Positions 8,641 through 18,758 are shown, counted from the stretch's first letter. The stretch: 45,874 nt of DNA from Chloroflexota bacterium (GCA_011523515.1 WTGO01000112.1:1-45874), one strand, 5' to 3'. Numbers and translations: made by a program. The notes: generated by a model not told the origin, from the letters alone.

Positions 8641-9843
8641 ATGAGTGAAGCACAAGAACAGAATCCCCCGGCCGACGAAAACTTCGAGGAGATGCTTGCC
8701 TCTTCCTTTGACTTTTCCTACACGCCGCCGCGCCGCGGTGAAATCCGTGAAGCCACTATCCTGCAGATTGATGAGCGCGAGATCATAGTTGATCTCGGCG
8801 CCAAGCAAGATGGCATCGTGCCATCGCAAGATTTGGAGCGTATGGAAGCTGCTTTTCGGGAGAGCCTCGAAACGGGCGCAAGCGTTCCCGTATATGTCGT
8901 CAATCCGCGCGACCAAAACGACAATCTGATTGTTTCGATCAACATGGGGTTGCAGCGCTACGATTGGGAGAAAGCCCGCGAGCTGCTGACGTCTCAAGAT
9001 GCCGTTGATGTGAAGGTCAGCGGATATAACAAGGGTGGCGCCCTGGTTCGTTGGAATCGACTTGAAGGTTTCATTCCCAGTTCTCACCTCGTATCCACCA
9101 ATTTGTCAGTCGATCGCAAAGAAGCGATGACGCAGCTGATCGGCAATACCTTGGGTGTCAAGGTGATCGAAGTCGACCAAGATCGGCGTCGGCTCATTTT
9201 CAGCGAGCGTGAAGCGCAGAAGGAATGGCGCGCCAAACGCAAGGCCAAGCTTTTGGCGGAGTTGAACGTGGGTGATGTCGTAAACGGCGTTGTAACCGGA
9301 CTGCGGGATTTCGGCGCCTTTGTCAACATCGGCGGGGCGGATGGCCTGATCCACGTCAGCGAACTGGCTTGGCATCGGGTGGATCACCCGCGCGATATCC
9401 TGCATATCGGCGAAGAAATCGAAGTCTACGTTCTCAATCTGGACCGCCAAACCAACCGCATCGCCTTGAGCCGCAAGCGCCTGCTCAGCGATCCTTGGGA
9501 CGATGCCCAATACCGCTACCATGAGGGACAGTTGGTGTCGGGCTATGTGACCAACGTAGTGGACTTCGGCGCCTTTGTCGCGCTGGAAGACGGCCTGGAA
9601 GGCTTGCTTCACCTCAGCGAAATGGGGGATGGCGCGCTGAAGGAGCCGTACTCTTACGTGCAAAAGAGCGACCAGCTTTCGCTGCGCATTAGCCATCTCG
9701 AACCTGAGAAACGGCGGGTCGGATTCACGCAACGCTGGGGCACTGAGGCCGGCGCCGACGACGCGCCGTCCGCGCAAGGCGGCGACCAGGAATCTGCAAG
9801 CGCCGCTGTCGACGAGAGCGAAGACGATTCCACGTCCGAGTGA
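8641..9843 (+). CDS. Four-repeat S1 RNA-binding protein (30S ribosomal protein S1-like), copy 1
   Basis: A 400-residue protein with four S1 (OB-fold) repeats at about residues 32-100, 117-190, 205-277 and 290-360. Repeat 3 ([25 protein letters not shown]) and repeat 4 (VDFGAFVALEDGLEGLLHLSEM) keep the canonical FGAFV..GLxHxSE core; repeats 1 and 2 are diverged like the ribosome-binding repeats of bS1. The tail is acidic and Ser-rich. Four-repeat S1 proteins are the usual ribosomal S1 homologues outside Proteobacteria, and help load structured mRNA on the 30S subunit. A second copy with the same plan lies 336 bp downstream with its own promoter, so which of the two is the main ribosomal S1 cannot be told. 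An intrinsic terminator follows it. Confidence 0.85.
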   Translation: MSEAQEQNPPADENFEEMLASSFDFSYTPPRRGEIREATILQIDEREIIVDLGAKQDGIVPSQDLERMEAAFRESLETGASVPVYVVNPRDQNDNLIVSINMGLQRYDWEKARELLTSQDAVDVKVSGYNKGGALVRWNRLEGFIPSSHLVSTNLSVDRKEAMTQLIGNTLGVKVIEVDQDRRRLIFSEREAQKEWRAKRKAKLLAELNVGDVVNGVVTGLRDFGAFVNIGGADGLIHVSELAWHRVDHPRDILHIGEEIEVYVLNLDRQTNRIALSRKRLLSDPWDDAQYRYHEGQLVSGYVTNVVDFGAFVALEDGLEGLLHLSEMGDGALKEPYSYVQKSDQLSLRISHLEPEKRRVGFTQRWGTEAGADDAPSAQGGDQESASAAVDESEDDSTSE

Positions 9844-9865
9844 CACATTGTGGCGCTGAATCTGC

Positions 9866-9897
9866 AAGCGCCTGTTCTACAGCAGGCGCTTTCGTAT
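9866..9897 (+). terminator. Intrinsic-type terminator after the first S1 gene
   Basis: A perfect 9-bp GC-rich stem, AAGCGCCTG (9866-9874) with CAGGCGCTT (9883-9891), has an 8-nt loop. The tail after it (TCGTATT) is only weakly T-rich, so termination may be partial. Confidence 0.6.
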
Positions 9898-9913
9898 TGA
9901 CACGCCCGACATG

Positions 9914-9942
9914 TTGACAGTGTGCCCGCGCGACTGTATAAT
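9914..9942 (+). promoter_or_regulatory. Perfect-consensus sigma-70 promoter before the second S1 gene
   Basis: TTGACA (9914-9919), exactly 17 bp, then TATAAT (9937-9942), with TG directly before the -10. This is the strongest promoter in the window. Transcription would start near 9949, 231 nt before the S1 gene at 10180. Confidence 0.8.
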
Positions 9943-9948
9943 TCGGCG

Positions 9949-10053
9949 CTGTTTTGGGTGAGGTCCATTCGTCCGTACAAGGCAGTAATCGCAGACGTCC
10001 TGGAAACTCCGAGCCTGGTTGTTCAGTACTAGACTGAAACCGGGCTTTATTTT
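9949..10053 (+). ncRNA. Putative terminated leader transcript or small RNA
   Basis: A consensus promoter starts this stretch and an intrinsic terminator ends it, giving a transcript of about 105 nt. The terminator pairs 10012-10026 with 10034-10046 (13 bp with a 2-nt bulge, loop TACTAGA) and is followed by TTATTTT (10047-10053). No known RNA family is recognised; the conserved SRP RNA core is absent. It is either an attenuated leader of the second S1 gene, where read-through gives the mRNA, or an independent small RNA. Confidence 0.5.
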
Positions 10054-10179
10054 GCCTGATCATCGCTGGAGAGAGAGCGGGGCCGGGCAAACTTAGGGCG
10101 GTTCTGATTCGCACATGATAGACGCGCGATAATGCTCACCGAAATTCAGACCTATAACGTAAGAGGAGAGTAAGTAGTT

Positions 10180-11481
10180 ATGCATACCGAACCGGCAGTG
10201 AATGAATTGGTCGAAGAGTTAGACTTCGCAACCCTTCTGGAAGAGTCGCTGGCCGCCAGCCATCTGGAGCGAGGCGATATCGTCAATGGCACAGTGCTTT
10301 CGATAGACAGCCAGGGCTTGATAGTCGACATTGGTTGGAAGCAGGATGGCATCGTTGCGCGCGGCGATATTGAGCGAATGGGCATGACCACGACCGATTA
10401 TCAGGTGAACGCAGAGATCGCTGTTGCAGTCGTAAATCTCAGCGACCACGATGGCAACCTGATCCTTTCCGCTGCACAAGCACGCCAGAATGAGGACTGG
10501 CTGCGCGCCGAAGAGTTTATGAACAGCGAGACGCTTTGGACGGGCGAGATCGCCGATACCAATAAGGGTGGAGTTATCGTCTCTTTTGGGCACTTGCGCG
10601 GCTTCGTTCCCGCCAGCCATGTCCTGGATCTGCCGCGCGGCATGAAAGAAGACGAGCGCATCGCCTTCTTGCAGACTTTGATAGGCAACGAAATCACAGT
10701 CAAGGTAATCGAGGTCAATCGAAAACGCCGTCGTCTGGTATTCAGCCAGTTGGAAGCCGAGCAAGAGAATCGCGCCGCGCGCAAGGACGCCCTCTTGAGC
10801 GAACTTGCCGAGGGCACGTCGCGTCAGGGCGTAGTCAGCGGCTTGTGCGACTTCGGGGCTTTTGTTGACTTGGGCGGCGCCGATGGCCTGATCCATATTT
10901 CCGAATTAGCTTGGCGTCGCGTTCGGCATCCCAGCCAAGTGGTCGCGGTGGGCGACGAGGTTGAGGTCTATATCCTCAAACTGGACGCTCAGGGCAAGCG
11001 CATCGGACTTAGCCTCAAACGACTGCAGCCGAATCCCTGGAGCCTGGTGGACGACATGTACCACATCGGGCAACTGGTCGAGGGCGTGATCAGCCGTCTG
11101 GAAAGCTTCGGCGCGTTCATCAGTCTCGAACCGGGAATCGAAGCCTTGCTGCACGTCAGCCAGATTTCGTCGAATCCGGACGAGAATCCGCTGCGCCATC
11201 TCTACGAGGGGCAGAAGCTGTTGATGCGCATCATCAGCATTGAAGCGGACCGGCAGCGCCTCGGGCTAAGCCTTACGGAAGTGACCGCTGCCGAAAAGGC
11301 GCAATGGGACGAACGTCAGCTTGAGCTTGTTGCGGCAGCCTCGGAAGCGGCCCAACTCGAAGCCGAGCAGAACGTGCTTGCGGCGCAGGCTGAACAAACT
11401 GAATTGGAAGAACAAGTCGAAGACCTAACGCATGCCGAGATCGAACACGAGAACGACTCGCCAGTACAAGTCGAGAGTTAG
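10180..11481 (+). CDS. Four-repeat S1 RNA-binding protein (30S ribosomal protein S1-like), copy 2
   Basis: A 433-residue paralogue of the preceding S1 protein. The four S1 repeats lie at about residues 28-97, 114-190, 203-276 and 288-358; repeat 3 ([25 protein letters not shown]) is nearly the same as in copy 1. The segment [20 protein letters not shown] marks repeat 1. Unlike copy 1, it ends in a roughly 70-residue Glu/Ala/Gln-rich tail (from [20 protein letters not shown]) that looks like a charged helix or coiled coil. The ATG has AGAGGAGAG at 10162-10170, 9 nt upstream. It has a consensus promoter and a leader terminator of its own. rpsU and infA follow, so it belongs to the translation cluster. 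Confidence 0.85.
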   Translation: MHTEPAVNELVEELDFATLLEESLAASHLERGDIVNGTVLSIDSQGLIVDIGWKQDGIVARGDIERMGMTTTDYQVNAEIAVAVVNLSDHDGNLILSAAQARQNEDWLRAEEFMNSETLWTGEIADTNKGGVIVSFGHLRGFVPASHVLDLPRGMKEDERIAFLQTLIGNEITVKVIEVNRKRRRLVFSQLEAEQENRAARKDALLSELAEGTSRQGVVSGLCDFGAFVDLGGADGLIHISELAWRRVRHPSQVVAVGDEVEVYILKLDAQGKRIGLSLKRLQPNPWSLVDDMYHIGQLVEGVISRLESFGAFISLEPGIEALLHVSQISSNPDENPLRHLYEGQKLLMRIISIEADRQRLGLSLTEVTAAEKAQWDERQLELVAAASEAAQLEAEQNVLAAQAEQTELEEQVEDLTHAEIEHENDSPVQVES

Positions 11482-11506
11482 CCTGTCGCTGGCGGAATTT
11501 CGCATG

Positions 11507-11512
11507 TATACT
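11507..11512 (+). promoter_or_regulatory. Candidate -10 element for rpsU
   Basis: TATACT, preceded directly by TG, about 58 bp before rpsU. No good -35 box is visible, so rpsU may also be read from the S1 transcript, since no terminator separates them. Confidence 0.3.
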
Positions 11513-11569
11513 CCAAGTCCTGTCCGCGAAAGATTGACGATCAATTAAGCAAAAGGTGGTGAATAGGGC

Positions 11570-11761
11570 ATGGCTTCAGTCAAACTCAAGCCAGGCGAGA
11601 GTCAGGAACAATTGTTGCGCCGTTTTCGCAAGCGCGTGACTAATGCCGGCATTTTGAGCACCGTGCGCCGCAAGCGCTGGCATATCTCCAAAAGCGAATT
11701 GCGCCGCATCGAGAAGAAAAAGGCGATCCGTCGGTCGCGGCGCCGTCAACGCAAAGTCTGA
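11570..11761 (+). CDS. rpsU: 30S ribosomal protein S21
   Basis: A 63-residue, strongly basic protein of the normal bS21 length. It sits near the anti-Shine-Dalgarno end of 16S rRNA and helps initiation. The family pattern is clear: E..LLRRFRKRVTNAGIL near residues 14-29, then a basic C-terminal helix with KSELRRIEKKKAIRRSRRRQR. AGGTGGTG lies about 10 nt before the ATG. It lies between the second S1 gene and infA on the same strand, with no terminator visible on either side. Confidence 0.95.
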   Translation: MASVKLKPGESQEQLLRRFRKRVTNAGILSTVRRKRWHISKSELRRIEKKKAIRRSRRRQRKV

Positions 11762-11849
11762 TTTTTGCGCGGACAAGATAAATCTGAGGCGCAGCACAGA
11801 CTGGTTCACTCGCGCGGCAATCCGCTGTGTCGCTAGTATGCGGCGGATG

Positions 11850-11862
11850 TTTGCGCTATAAT
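11850..11862 (+). promoter_or_regulatory. Promoter of infA
   Basis: TATAAT at 11857-11862 within TTTGCGCTATAAT, the same 13-bp string as before the first S1 gene. The -35 region 17 bp upstream (TAGTAT, 11834-11839) is poor. Transcription would start about 25 nt before the ATG. Confidence 0.5.
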
Positions 11863-11893
11863 CTCGTGGCGAACTTCATCAATCAGGAGGCAT

Positions 11894-12130
11894 ATGGCTA
11901 AGAAAGAAGAAAAAATAGAAGTGGAAGGCACGGTAATCGAGGCGCTGCCTAATACGCAGTTTATGGTGGAACTCGATAACGGGCATCGCGTCCTTTCTTA
12001 TTTGTCGGGCAAAATGCGCAAATTCTACATTCGAATTCTGTTGGGAGATCGTGTCAAGGTAGAAATGAGCCAATACGACATGAACCGCGGCCGCATCATC
12101 TACCGGCACAAGGATAATGTGCGCACCTAA
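11894..12130 (+). CDS. infA: Translation initiation factor IF-1
   Basis: A 78-residue single OB-fold protein with the usual IF-1 sequence: [24 protein letters not shown], then [17 protein letters not shown] and [11 protein letters not shown]. It binds the A site of the 30S subunit with IF-2 and IF-3 during initiation. The ribosome binding site AGGAGG (11885-11890) is only 3 nt from the ATG, which is unusually short, but no other start is possible without losing conserved residues. It has its own promoter and a strong terminator after it. Confidence 0.97.
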   Translation: MAKKEEKIEVEGTVIEALPNTQFMVELDNGHRVLSYLSGKMRKFYIRILLGDRVKVEMSQYDMNRGRIIYRHKDNVRT

Positions 12131-12202
12131 TCGTCAAGCCGCCGCTTGAGCGCAGCGGCTAAGCCAAGGGAGCACCAACATGTTTCCTGCAAGGACCTGA
12201 GT

Positions 12203-12235
12203 GACGGGTCATCGCAAGATGGCTCGTTTTCTTTT
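12203..12235 (+). terminator. Intrinsic terminator of the infA transcript
   Basis: A 9-bp stem (12205-12213 with 12218-12226) capped by a GCAA tetraloop is followed by TTTTCTTTT (12227-12235). It ends the plus-strand translation cluster facing the convergent ubiE gene. Confidence 0.85.
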
Positions 12236-12275
12236 GCGTGGATTTTAATTCCCGCGGGGTCGCCAATCGAGTTGC

Positions 12276-12992
12276 TCAGCGCGGTTTTATGCCCCAGTGA
12301 ACCGCCATCGTGCCGAACATCAGCATCTTGAATCCGATATCGCGGAAACCGGCCGCTTCGATCAGACGCGCCAGCTCAAGCGGCGTCTTGAATGCTTGCG
12401 TGGATTCCGGTAGATAGCGGTAGGCGTCGCCCGCCGCTTTCCCGCCCACCAACCGGCCGATCAGCGGGATGCCGACCTTCAGATGCAGCATGATCAGCGG
12501 CTTGAGCAGGTTGTCGGGTGGTGGCGAAGTATCCAGGATGACAATGCGGCCCGCCGGCTTCAGCACGCGCCGCTGCTCATCCAGCGCCTGTGCGATATCC
12601 ACAACGTTGCGCATGAGATAACCCGATACAACCGCGTCAAAGCAGCAGTCGGCGTAGGGCAGGCACAGCGCGTCGGCCCCCGTCCAGGCGACTCGCTGCC
12701 CATGCGGCGTGCGCCCCCTGCCTACTAGCATCATCCCCAAGGCGAAGTCGGCGCCAACCACTCGGGCAGTCGGCGCGGTCTTCAGCGCTTCAAAGGCTAT
12801 GTCGCCGGTTCCAGCGGCGATATCCAGCAGGCTGCCCTGTGGCGGCAACGCAGCCTTTTCCACGACGAGGCGGCGCCACTTCTGATCCTGACCGCCGCTG
12901 ATGAGCCGATTGATCAGGTCGTATCGTTCGGCGATCCGGTCGAACATCGCCTGCACATAGGCGGAGCGCTCGTCGCCGTCAAGTTGCGCCAT
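12276..12992 (-). CDS. ubiE: Demethylmenaquinone methyltransferase (UbiE/MenG family)
   Basis: A 238-residue class I methyltransferase. It uses SAM to methylate the ring of demethylmenaquinone, the last step of menaquinone synthesis. Family signatures: MFDRIAERYDLINRLIS near the N-terminus, SAM motif I LLDIAAGTGDIAF near residue 55, GYLMRNVVD in the middle and the UbiE signature YRYLPESTQAF near residue 190. The start lies 8 nt after the prmA stop. It is the last gene of the heat-shock cluster and meets infA tail to tail. Whether the organism uses menaquinone is inference from this family. Confidence 0.88.
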   Translation of the reverse strand: MAQLDGDERSAYVQAMFDRIAERYDLINRLISGGQDQKWRRLVVEKAALPPQGSLLDIAAGTGDIAFEALKTAPTARVVGADFALGMMLVGRGRTPHGQRVAWTGADALCLPYADCCFDAVVSGYLMRNVVDIAQALDEQRRVLKPAGRIVILDTSPPPDNLLKPLIMLHLKVGIPLIGRLVGGKAAGDAYRYLPESTQAFKTPLELARLIEAAGFRDIGFKMLMFGTMAVHWGIKPR

Positions 12993-13000
12993 TGCGCTGC

Positions 13001-13930
13001 CTATTCCGCCGGTCGTTTCGCTTCGACCAAGATCCAGTCTCCCATCTGTCGCCGGGCATAGGGCTGTAGATCGATTTGGCGCAGGGCGTCTTCGACTTCG
13101 TCCGCTTGCGAGTCGATGATGCCGCTGAAGATCGCCAGGCCGCCCGGTCGTACAATCTCGCCCAGCCGCTCCCGCGCCATCTCAATGATGATGCGCGCCA
13201 GGATATTGACGATGACCAGGTCAAAGCGGCGCGCCGAGCTCACGAGGCAGTCATGGCTGCCGCGCTGGGCATTGACTCTGTGCTCCACGCCATTTTCCCG
13301 CGCGTTCTGCCGCGTGGCATCCACGGCAATCGCGTCGATGTCGAGAGCCAGCACTTGACTCGCGCCCAATTTGGCAGCGGCGATGGACAAGATGCCGCTG
13401 CCCGAGCCGAGGTCCAGCACGGTTTGCCCCGGCTGCAGCAAATCCTCAAGCGCACCCAGGCAGAGCTGCGTGGTTGGGTGGCTGCCCGTGCCGAAGGCCA
13501 TGCCCGGATCCAGCGCAATCTCAATGTCATCAGGCGCTAGCGGCACGTCAATCCACAACGGGCGTACGATCAACCGCTTGCCGACGCGGAGCGGTTCATA
13601 GTGCGCTTTCCAGGCTTCGGCCCAGTCGTCTTCTTTCACGTTTCGGTAACGCGGGGTCGGCATCGGATACATCAGCCGCATATGCCCTAGCGCCGCTTCC
13701 AGTCGGGCTTGTGTCGCTTCCAGCATGTTATCAGCAGGCAGATAGGCGCGCAGGGTCAGGCTTTGGGGCGGGGGAACCTGGTCTTCGTCCCAAGTGTCGG
13801 GCGGGATGCCGTCTTGCTCAAGCGAGACGCCCTGATGACCAAAGCGTTCCAAAACTTCGGCGACCGCCTCCGCGCTCTCGCCATCGACTTGCAGGGAGAC
13901 TTCTATCCAGGCCGGGTTATTACTCATCAC
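13001..13930 (-). CDS. prmA: Ribosomal protein L11 methyltransferase
   Basis: A 309-residue PrmA, which trimethylates several lysines of ribosomal protein L11 with SAM. The N-terminal substrate-binding domain (WIEVSLQVDGESAEAVAEVLERFG) is followed by a catalytic domain with PGMAFGTGSHPTTQLCL near residue 143 and motif I VLDLGSGSGILSIAAAKLGA near 170; VIVNILA is the family's NPP-like motif IV. The start overlaps the end of dnaJ by 11 nt, and a second in-frame ATG follows 3 nt later. dnaJ-prmA linkage is common in bacteria, which supports a single operon with the chaperone genes. Confidence 0.95.
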   Translation of the reverse strand: MMSNNPAWIEVSLQVDGESAEAVAEVLERFGHQGVSLEQDGIPPDTWDEDQVPPPQSLTLRAYLPADNMLEATQARLEAALGHMRLMYPMPTPRYRNVKEDDWAEAWKAHYEPLRVGKRLIVRPLWIDVPLAPDDIEIALDPGMAFGTGSHPTTQLCLGALEDLLQPGQTVLDLGSGSGILSIAAAKLGASQVLALDIDAIAVDATRQNARENGVEHRVNAQRGSHDCLVSSARRFDLVIVNILARIIIEMARERLGEIVRPGGLAIFSGIIDSQADEVEDALRQIDLQPYARRQMGDWILVEAKRPAE

Positions 13931-15065
13931 CGGCGAGGAAATCCATCACCTTGTCGAAAAAACCGCGTCCGCTGGTCTGGGGTGTATTCTCGCGCCCGAG
14001 CGATTTGGCCAGTTGCTCGAACAGCCCACGCTGGTGCTCGGTCAGATGTGTCGGTGTCCGCACTTCAACGTAGACGAGTTGATCGCCGCGGCCGGAGCTT
14101 GAGCCGTCCGAGCGCAGGCGGGGGAAGCCCTTGCCGCGCAACCGGAAGACCTTGCCCGTTTGCGTGCCCGGCGGGATTGACAGCTCCTGCGGGCCATCAA
14201 CCGTATCCACTGGAATCCGATCGCCCAGCGTCGCCTGCGCCACGTTGATGCCGATATCGAGGATGATGTCGTGCTCGTTGCGCTTGAAGTAGGCGTGATC
14301 TTTGACATGCACCCGTACGAAAAGGTTGCCGGGCGGCGCGCCGCGCTCACCAGCGTCGCCATCGCCGCGCACCTGCATCTGCAAGCCGTCGCTGATGCCG
14401 GCCGGGATCTTCACATTCAAAACGGCGCGTTTGCGTTTGCGGCCGGAACCATCGCAATTGCGGCAAGGGTTCTTGATGATTTTGCCCTTCCCGCCACAAT
14501 TCGGGCAGGTATGCGACTGCACCATGGAGCCGAGGAAAGTCTGACGTACGCTGCGCTCTTCGCCGCTGCCATTGCAGCGCGGGCAGGTTGTAGGGCTCGT
14601 GTCGGCGGCGGCGCCACTGCCATCGCAGTCATCGCAGACTTCCAGCCGCTGAAATTCGATCTCCTTCTCGACGCCGAATACCGACTCGACAAAATCAATC
14701 GTAACGTCGACGCGCCGATCACGCCCTCTTGCGGCCGAGCGCCCACGCCCGGCCTGCTGCTCGCCAAAGGCGCTGTTGAAGATATCGAAGATGTCCTCAA
14801 AACCGCCAAAGCCGCCCATTCCACCCTGGAAACCGCTGCCCGCGCCGTTGACGCCGGCATGGCCGAAGCGGTCGTAGCGCGCCCGCTTTTCGTCATCGGA
14901 CAGCACTTCGTAGGCTTCGTTGATTTCCTTGAACTTCTCTTCAGCGTTGGCTTCGCGGCTGACGTCGGGGTGGTACTGCCGCGCGAGACGGCGAAAGGCA
15001 GTCTTTATCTCGCCCGTATCCGCGCCCTGCGCAACACCGAGCACATCATAATAATCTCTTGGCAA
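13920..15065 (-). CDS. dnaJ: Chaperone protein DnaJ (Hsp40)
   Basis: A 381-residue type I J-protein, the co-chaperone that delivers clients to DnaK and stimulates its ATPase. Domains: J domain (residues 1-70) with HPD in RQYHPDVS; a Gly/Phe-rich segment (about 72-100); a zinc-binding domain with four CxxCxGxG repeats (CDDCDGSG, CPRCNGSG, CPNCGGKG, CRNCDGSG, about 145-215); then two beta-rich client-binding domains. The start codon is TTG, supported by AAGGA 7 nt upstream (complement of 15073-15077). It is separated from dnaK by an inserted P63C gene, instead of following it directly as is usual. Confidence 0.97.
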   Translation of the reverse strand: MPRDYYDVLGVAQGADTGEIKTAFRRLARQYHPDVSREANAEEKFKEINEAYEVLSDDEKRARYDRFGHAGVNGAGSGFQGGMGGFGGFEDIFDIFNSAFGEQQAGRGRSAARGRDRRVDVTIDFVESVFGVEKEIEFQRLEVCDDCDGSGAAADTSPTTCPRCNGSGEERSVRQTFLGSMVQSHTCPNCGGKGKIIKNPCRNCDGSGRKRKRAVLNVKIPAGISDGLQMQVRGDGDAGERGAPPGNLFVRVHVKDHAYFKRNEHDIILDIGINVAQATLGDRIPVDTVDGPQELSIPPGTQTGKVFRLRGKGFPRLRSDGSSSGRGDQLVYVEVRTPTHLTEHQRGLFEQLAKSLGRENTPQTSGRGFFDKVMDFLAGDE

Positions 15066-15169
15066 TGTGCATTCCTTTTCAACTTGTAACGAGCGACCTA
15101 AACGTATTCCAAGTAGGATGTAGTGATTCGCATGCCAGCGAAGTCCAGAAAAAGCCTTCTATAGGCACT

Positions 15170-16126
15170 TTATGTATGCCTTTTACTGTTGTCTGCAAGG
15201 CTCGCAAAGAGTGGTAGTGCTTCAACGGGTTTCGGGTACGCTTTCTCTAGGTTTGCTTTGAACTCTTCCCATGTCGTCGAAACTCTCATGAGAGCGATCG
15301 CGCCTTCCAAGTGTTTTTGAAGCGCGGGGTGGCCGTGATTTGGAGTAAGCCATTGATGGTGCTTGTTTTTTCGATTTCCGTCGGGCAACGTAGGATTCCT
15401 AGCACGAAGTTCTTCAAGTACCCCTGGTGCAAGGCGTTCATAGATTATGTCATTTGTGTAGTGACCTACTACCGACGGACGGTCTAAAGCATACTCAATC
15501 GGCCATCCCTTGAGCCTGCAGATTTGCTCATAAAACTCAATGGGATACGTCTTCATCCACGGTTGCATTTCCTCTGCAATGTACGATTCTAAAATCCGAG
15601 CGAGTGCGCGTTCGACTCTGATTCGCTGATAGCCAGTTGCTTCATCAATCAGGGCTGTAATCCCAATGCGCGCTAGTCCTCGAAGAATCAGGTCAGCCCG
15701 TCTGACTACCGACAACTGTTGATCTGAAACTACGTTGCCGTCTCTAGCCTTCAATATTGCTTCGCACAGGTCAACAAATGAATCTGCGGGATAGCCGTAG
15801 GCAGTGCGCCCCCCATGCGGAGGCGTGAACTCGATTGGTGAACTGAGGACTCGTCGCAAGTCTTCTGAAATGTAGGGTTGCAGCCACTTTGCTTGCGCAA
15901 TCCTGGGCATTAGGGCGCTGTCTAGCTCCGCGGCCGAATGCCCGCCACCCGTAGTATCCAAGCCACCATATAGACCGCGCTGAGTGATTACCCGTATTTC
16001 GTTTTCTAGAACGTATACCTGTATTTCAACATTGCGGATGACAAGTGGACGATCTGGGGCACCCGCCAGCACAGTTAGAGGCTTGGACTGGCCGTTTTCT
16101 ATGTTGTCGTTGTTTGAAACGTTCAT
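15170..16126 (-). CDS. P63C domain-containing protein (inserted in the dnaK-dnaJ cluster)
   Basis: A 318-residue protein ending in the P63C domain, known from phage and mobile-element proteins of unknown function. The signature is visible in the second half: YPIEFYEQICRLKGWP near residue 210, RLAPGVLEELRARNP near 240 and KHHQWLTPNHGHPALQKHL near 265. The start is taken at ATG 16126, with AAAGG 11 nt upstream; a TTG 9 nt earlier is in frame. By eye the G+C content is near half, clearly lower than the chaperone genes on both sides, and codon choice is less biased. It interrupts the normal dnaK-dnaJ order. I infer horizontal acquisition. No transposase, integrase or clear flanking repeat is seen. 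Confidence 0.75.
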   Translation of the reverse strand: MNVSNNDNIENGQSKPLTVLAGAPDRPLVIRNVEIQVYVLENEIRVITQRGLYGGLDTTGGGHSAAELDSALMPRIAQAKWLQPYISEDLRRVLSSPIEFTPPHGGRTAYGYPADSFVDLCEAILKARDGNVVSDQQLSVVRRADLILRGLARIGITALIDEATGYQRIRVERALARILESYIAEEMQPWMKTYPIEFYEQICRLKGWPIEYALDRPSVVGHYTNDIIYERLAPGVLEELRARNPTLPDGNRKNKHHQWLTPNHGHPALQKHLEGAIALMRVSTTWEEFKANLEKAYPKPVEALPLFASLADNSKRHT

Positions 16127-16214
16127 TCTATTCAATTGCCTTTCTTTTGATTTACAAATATAGATGTGAGCGACAGGGATCTGCCGCTCAGAACTTGGAC
16201 TGAAGCGCTATGTG

Positions 16215-18095
<1,881 letters not shown>

Positions 18096-18152
18096 GGTTG
18101 ATTCTCCTTACTGCGTCGTTTTCTGTGTCTTGCGCTGTTGTCCAGTTCGCGT

Positions 18153-18758
18153 TCAGCTGGCCACCTTGACCAGCGCCAGCCGCAGCACCGTGTCGCCGGC
18201 GCGGTATCCCTTCTGCAAAGTCGCGATAACATGCCCGCTGTCCACCTCATCGCTCGCTTCCGCGCCGATGGCTTGATGCAGATTGGGGTCGAAGGGCTCG
18301 CCTGTCGGGTCAACTGCTTCGACTTCATATTGCTCGAGGACGCCCGCGAATTTGCGCTGGATCATCGCGACGCCGCCGATCCAGGGATCCTCCGCCAAGG
18401 CCTCGGGCACACTCTCGAAGGCGCGGTCGAAGTCGTCAATGATCGGCAGCAGCGAGATCAAGGCATCAAGCTGCCCCCGGTGAAATGCTGAGCTCTGTTC
18501 CTTCGCCGTGCGCTTCTTATAGTTGGCAAATTCCGCCCGCGCGCGCTGCCAGCCGTCTTCATTGGTTTGCGCTTCCTTCTGCGCCTCGATCAGCATCTGC
18601 AGCAGATTGGCGCCCTCGGGCAGATCATGCTGCTCGTCTGATGATTCTGCGCCTTCCTCGCTTTGCTGCGCCGAGTCTTCATTGTCTGGAGCACCTTCGC
18701 TGGCCGGCGTCTCTTCCTCGCGCTCCAGCTCGTCGGCCGGGCTCTTGATATCGCTCAT
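18153..18758 (-). CDS. grpE: Nucleotide exchange factor GrpE
   Basis: A 201-residue GrpE, which releases ADP from DnaK. The first 60 residues are acidic and disordered (Glu/Ser/Asp-rich). A long helix follows, with RARAEFANYKKRTAKEQ near residue 83. The beta domain carries the GrpE signature, with NLHQAIGAEASDEVDSGHVIATLQKGY near residue 160 ending in RLALVKVA. I chose the ATG at 18758 because GAGGG lies 7 nt upstream; the frame is open 14 codons further, without a site. It lies between hrcA and dnaK in the standard order. Confidence 0.96.
   Translation of the reverse strand: MSDIKSPADELEREEETPASEGAPDNEDSAQQSEEGAESSDEQHDLPEGANLLQMLIEAQKEAQTNEDGWQRARAEFANYKKRTAKEQSSAFHRGQLDALISLLPIIDDFDRAFESVPEALAEDPWIGGVAMIQRKFAGVLEQYEVEAVDPTGEPFDPNLHQAIGAEASDEVDSGHVIATLQKGYRAGDTVLRLALVKVAS

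Noticed and set aside
9949..10053. Idea that the terminated transcript is SRP RNA (4.5S) or another known housekeeping RNA
   Set aside because: The conserved SRP apical-loop sequence is missing, and I could match no tmRNA, 6S or RNase P feature.
12131..12170. GC-rich inverted repeat just after infA as the terminator
   Set aside because: Its stem has a C-A mismatch and no T tract; the hairpin at 12203-12235 is far better.
14271..15089. 272-codon plus-strand frame opposite dnaJ
   Set aside because: The dnaJ frame has every domain of the family; this one is its shadow.
15066..15169. Search for target-site duplications flanking the P63C gene (with 16127-16214)
   Set aside because: I found no convincing matching direct repeats or terminal inverted repeats, so a defined transposon cannot be claimed.
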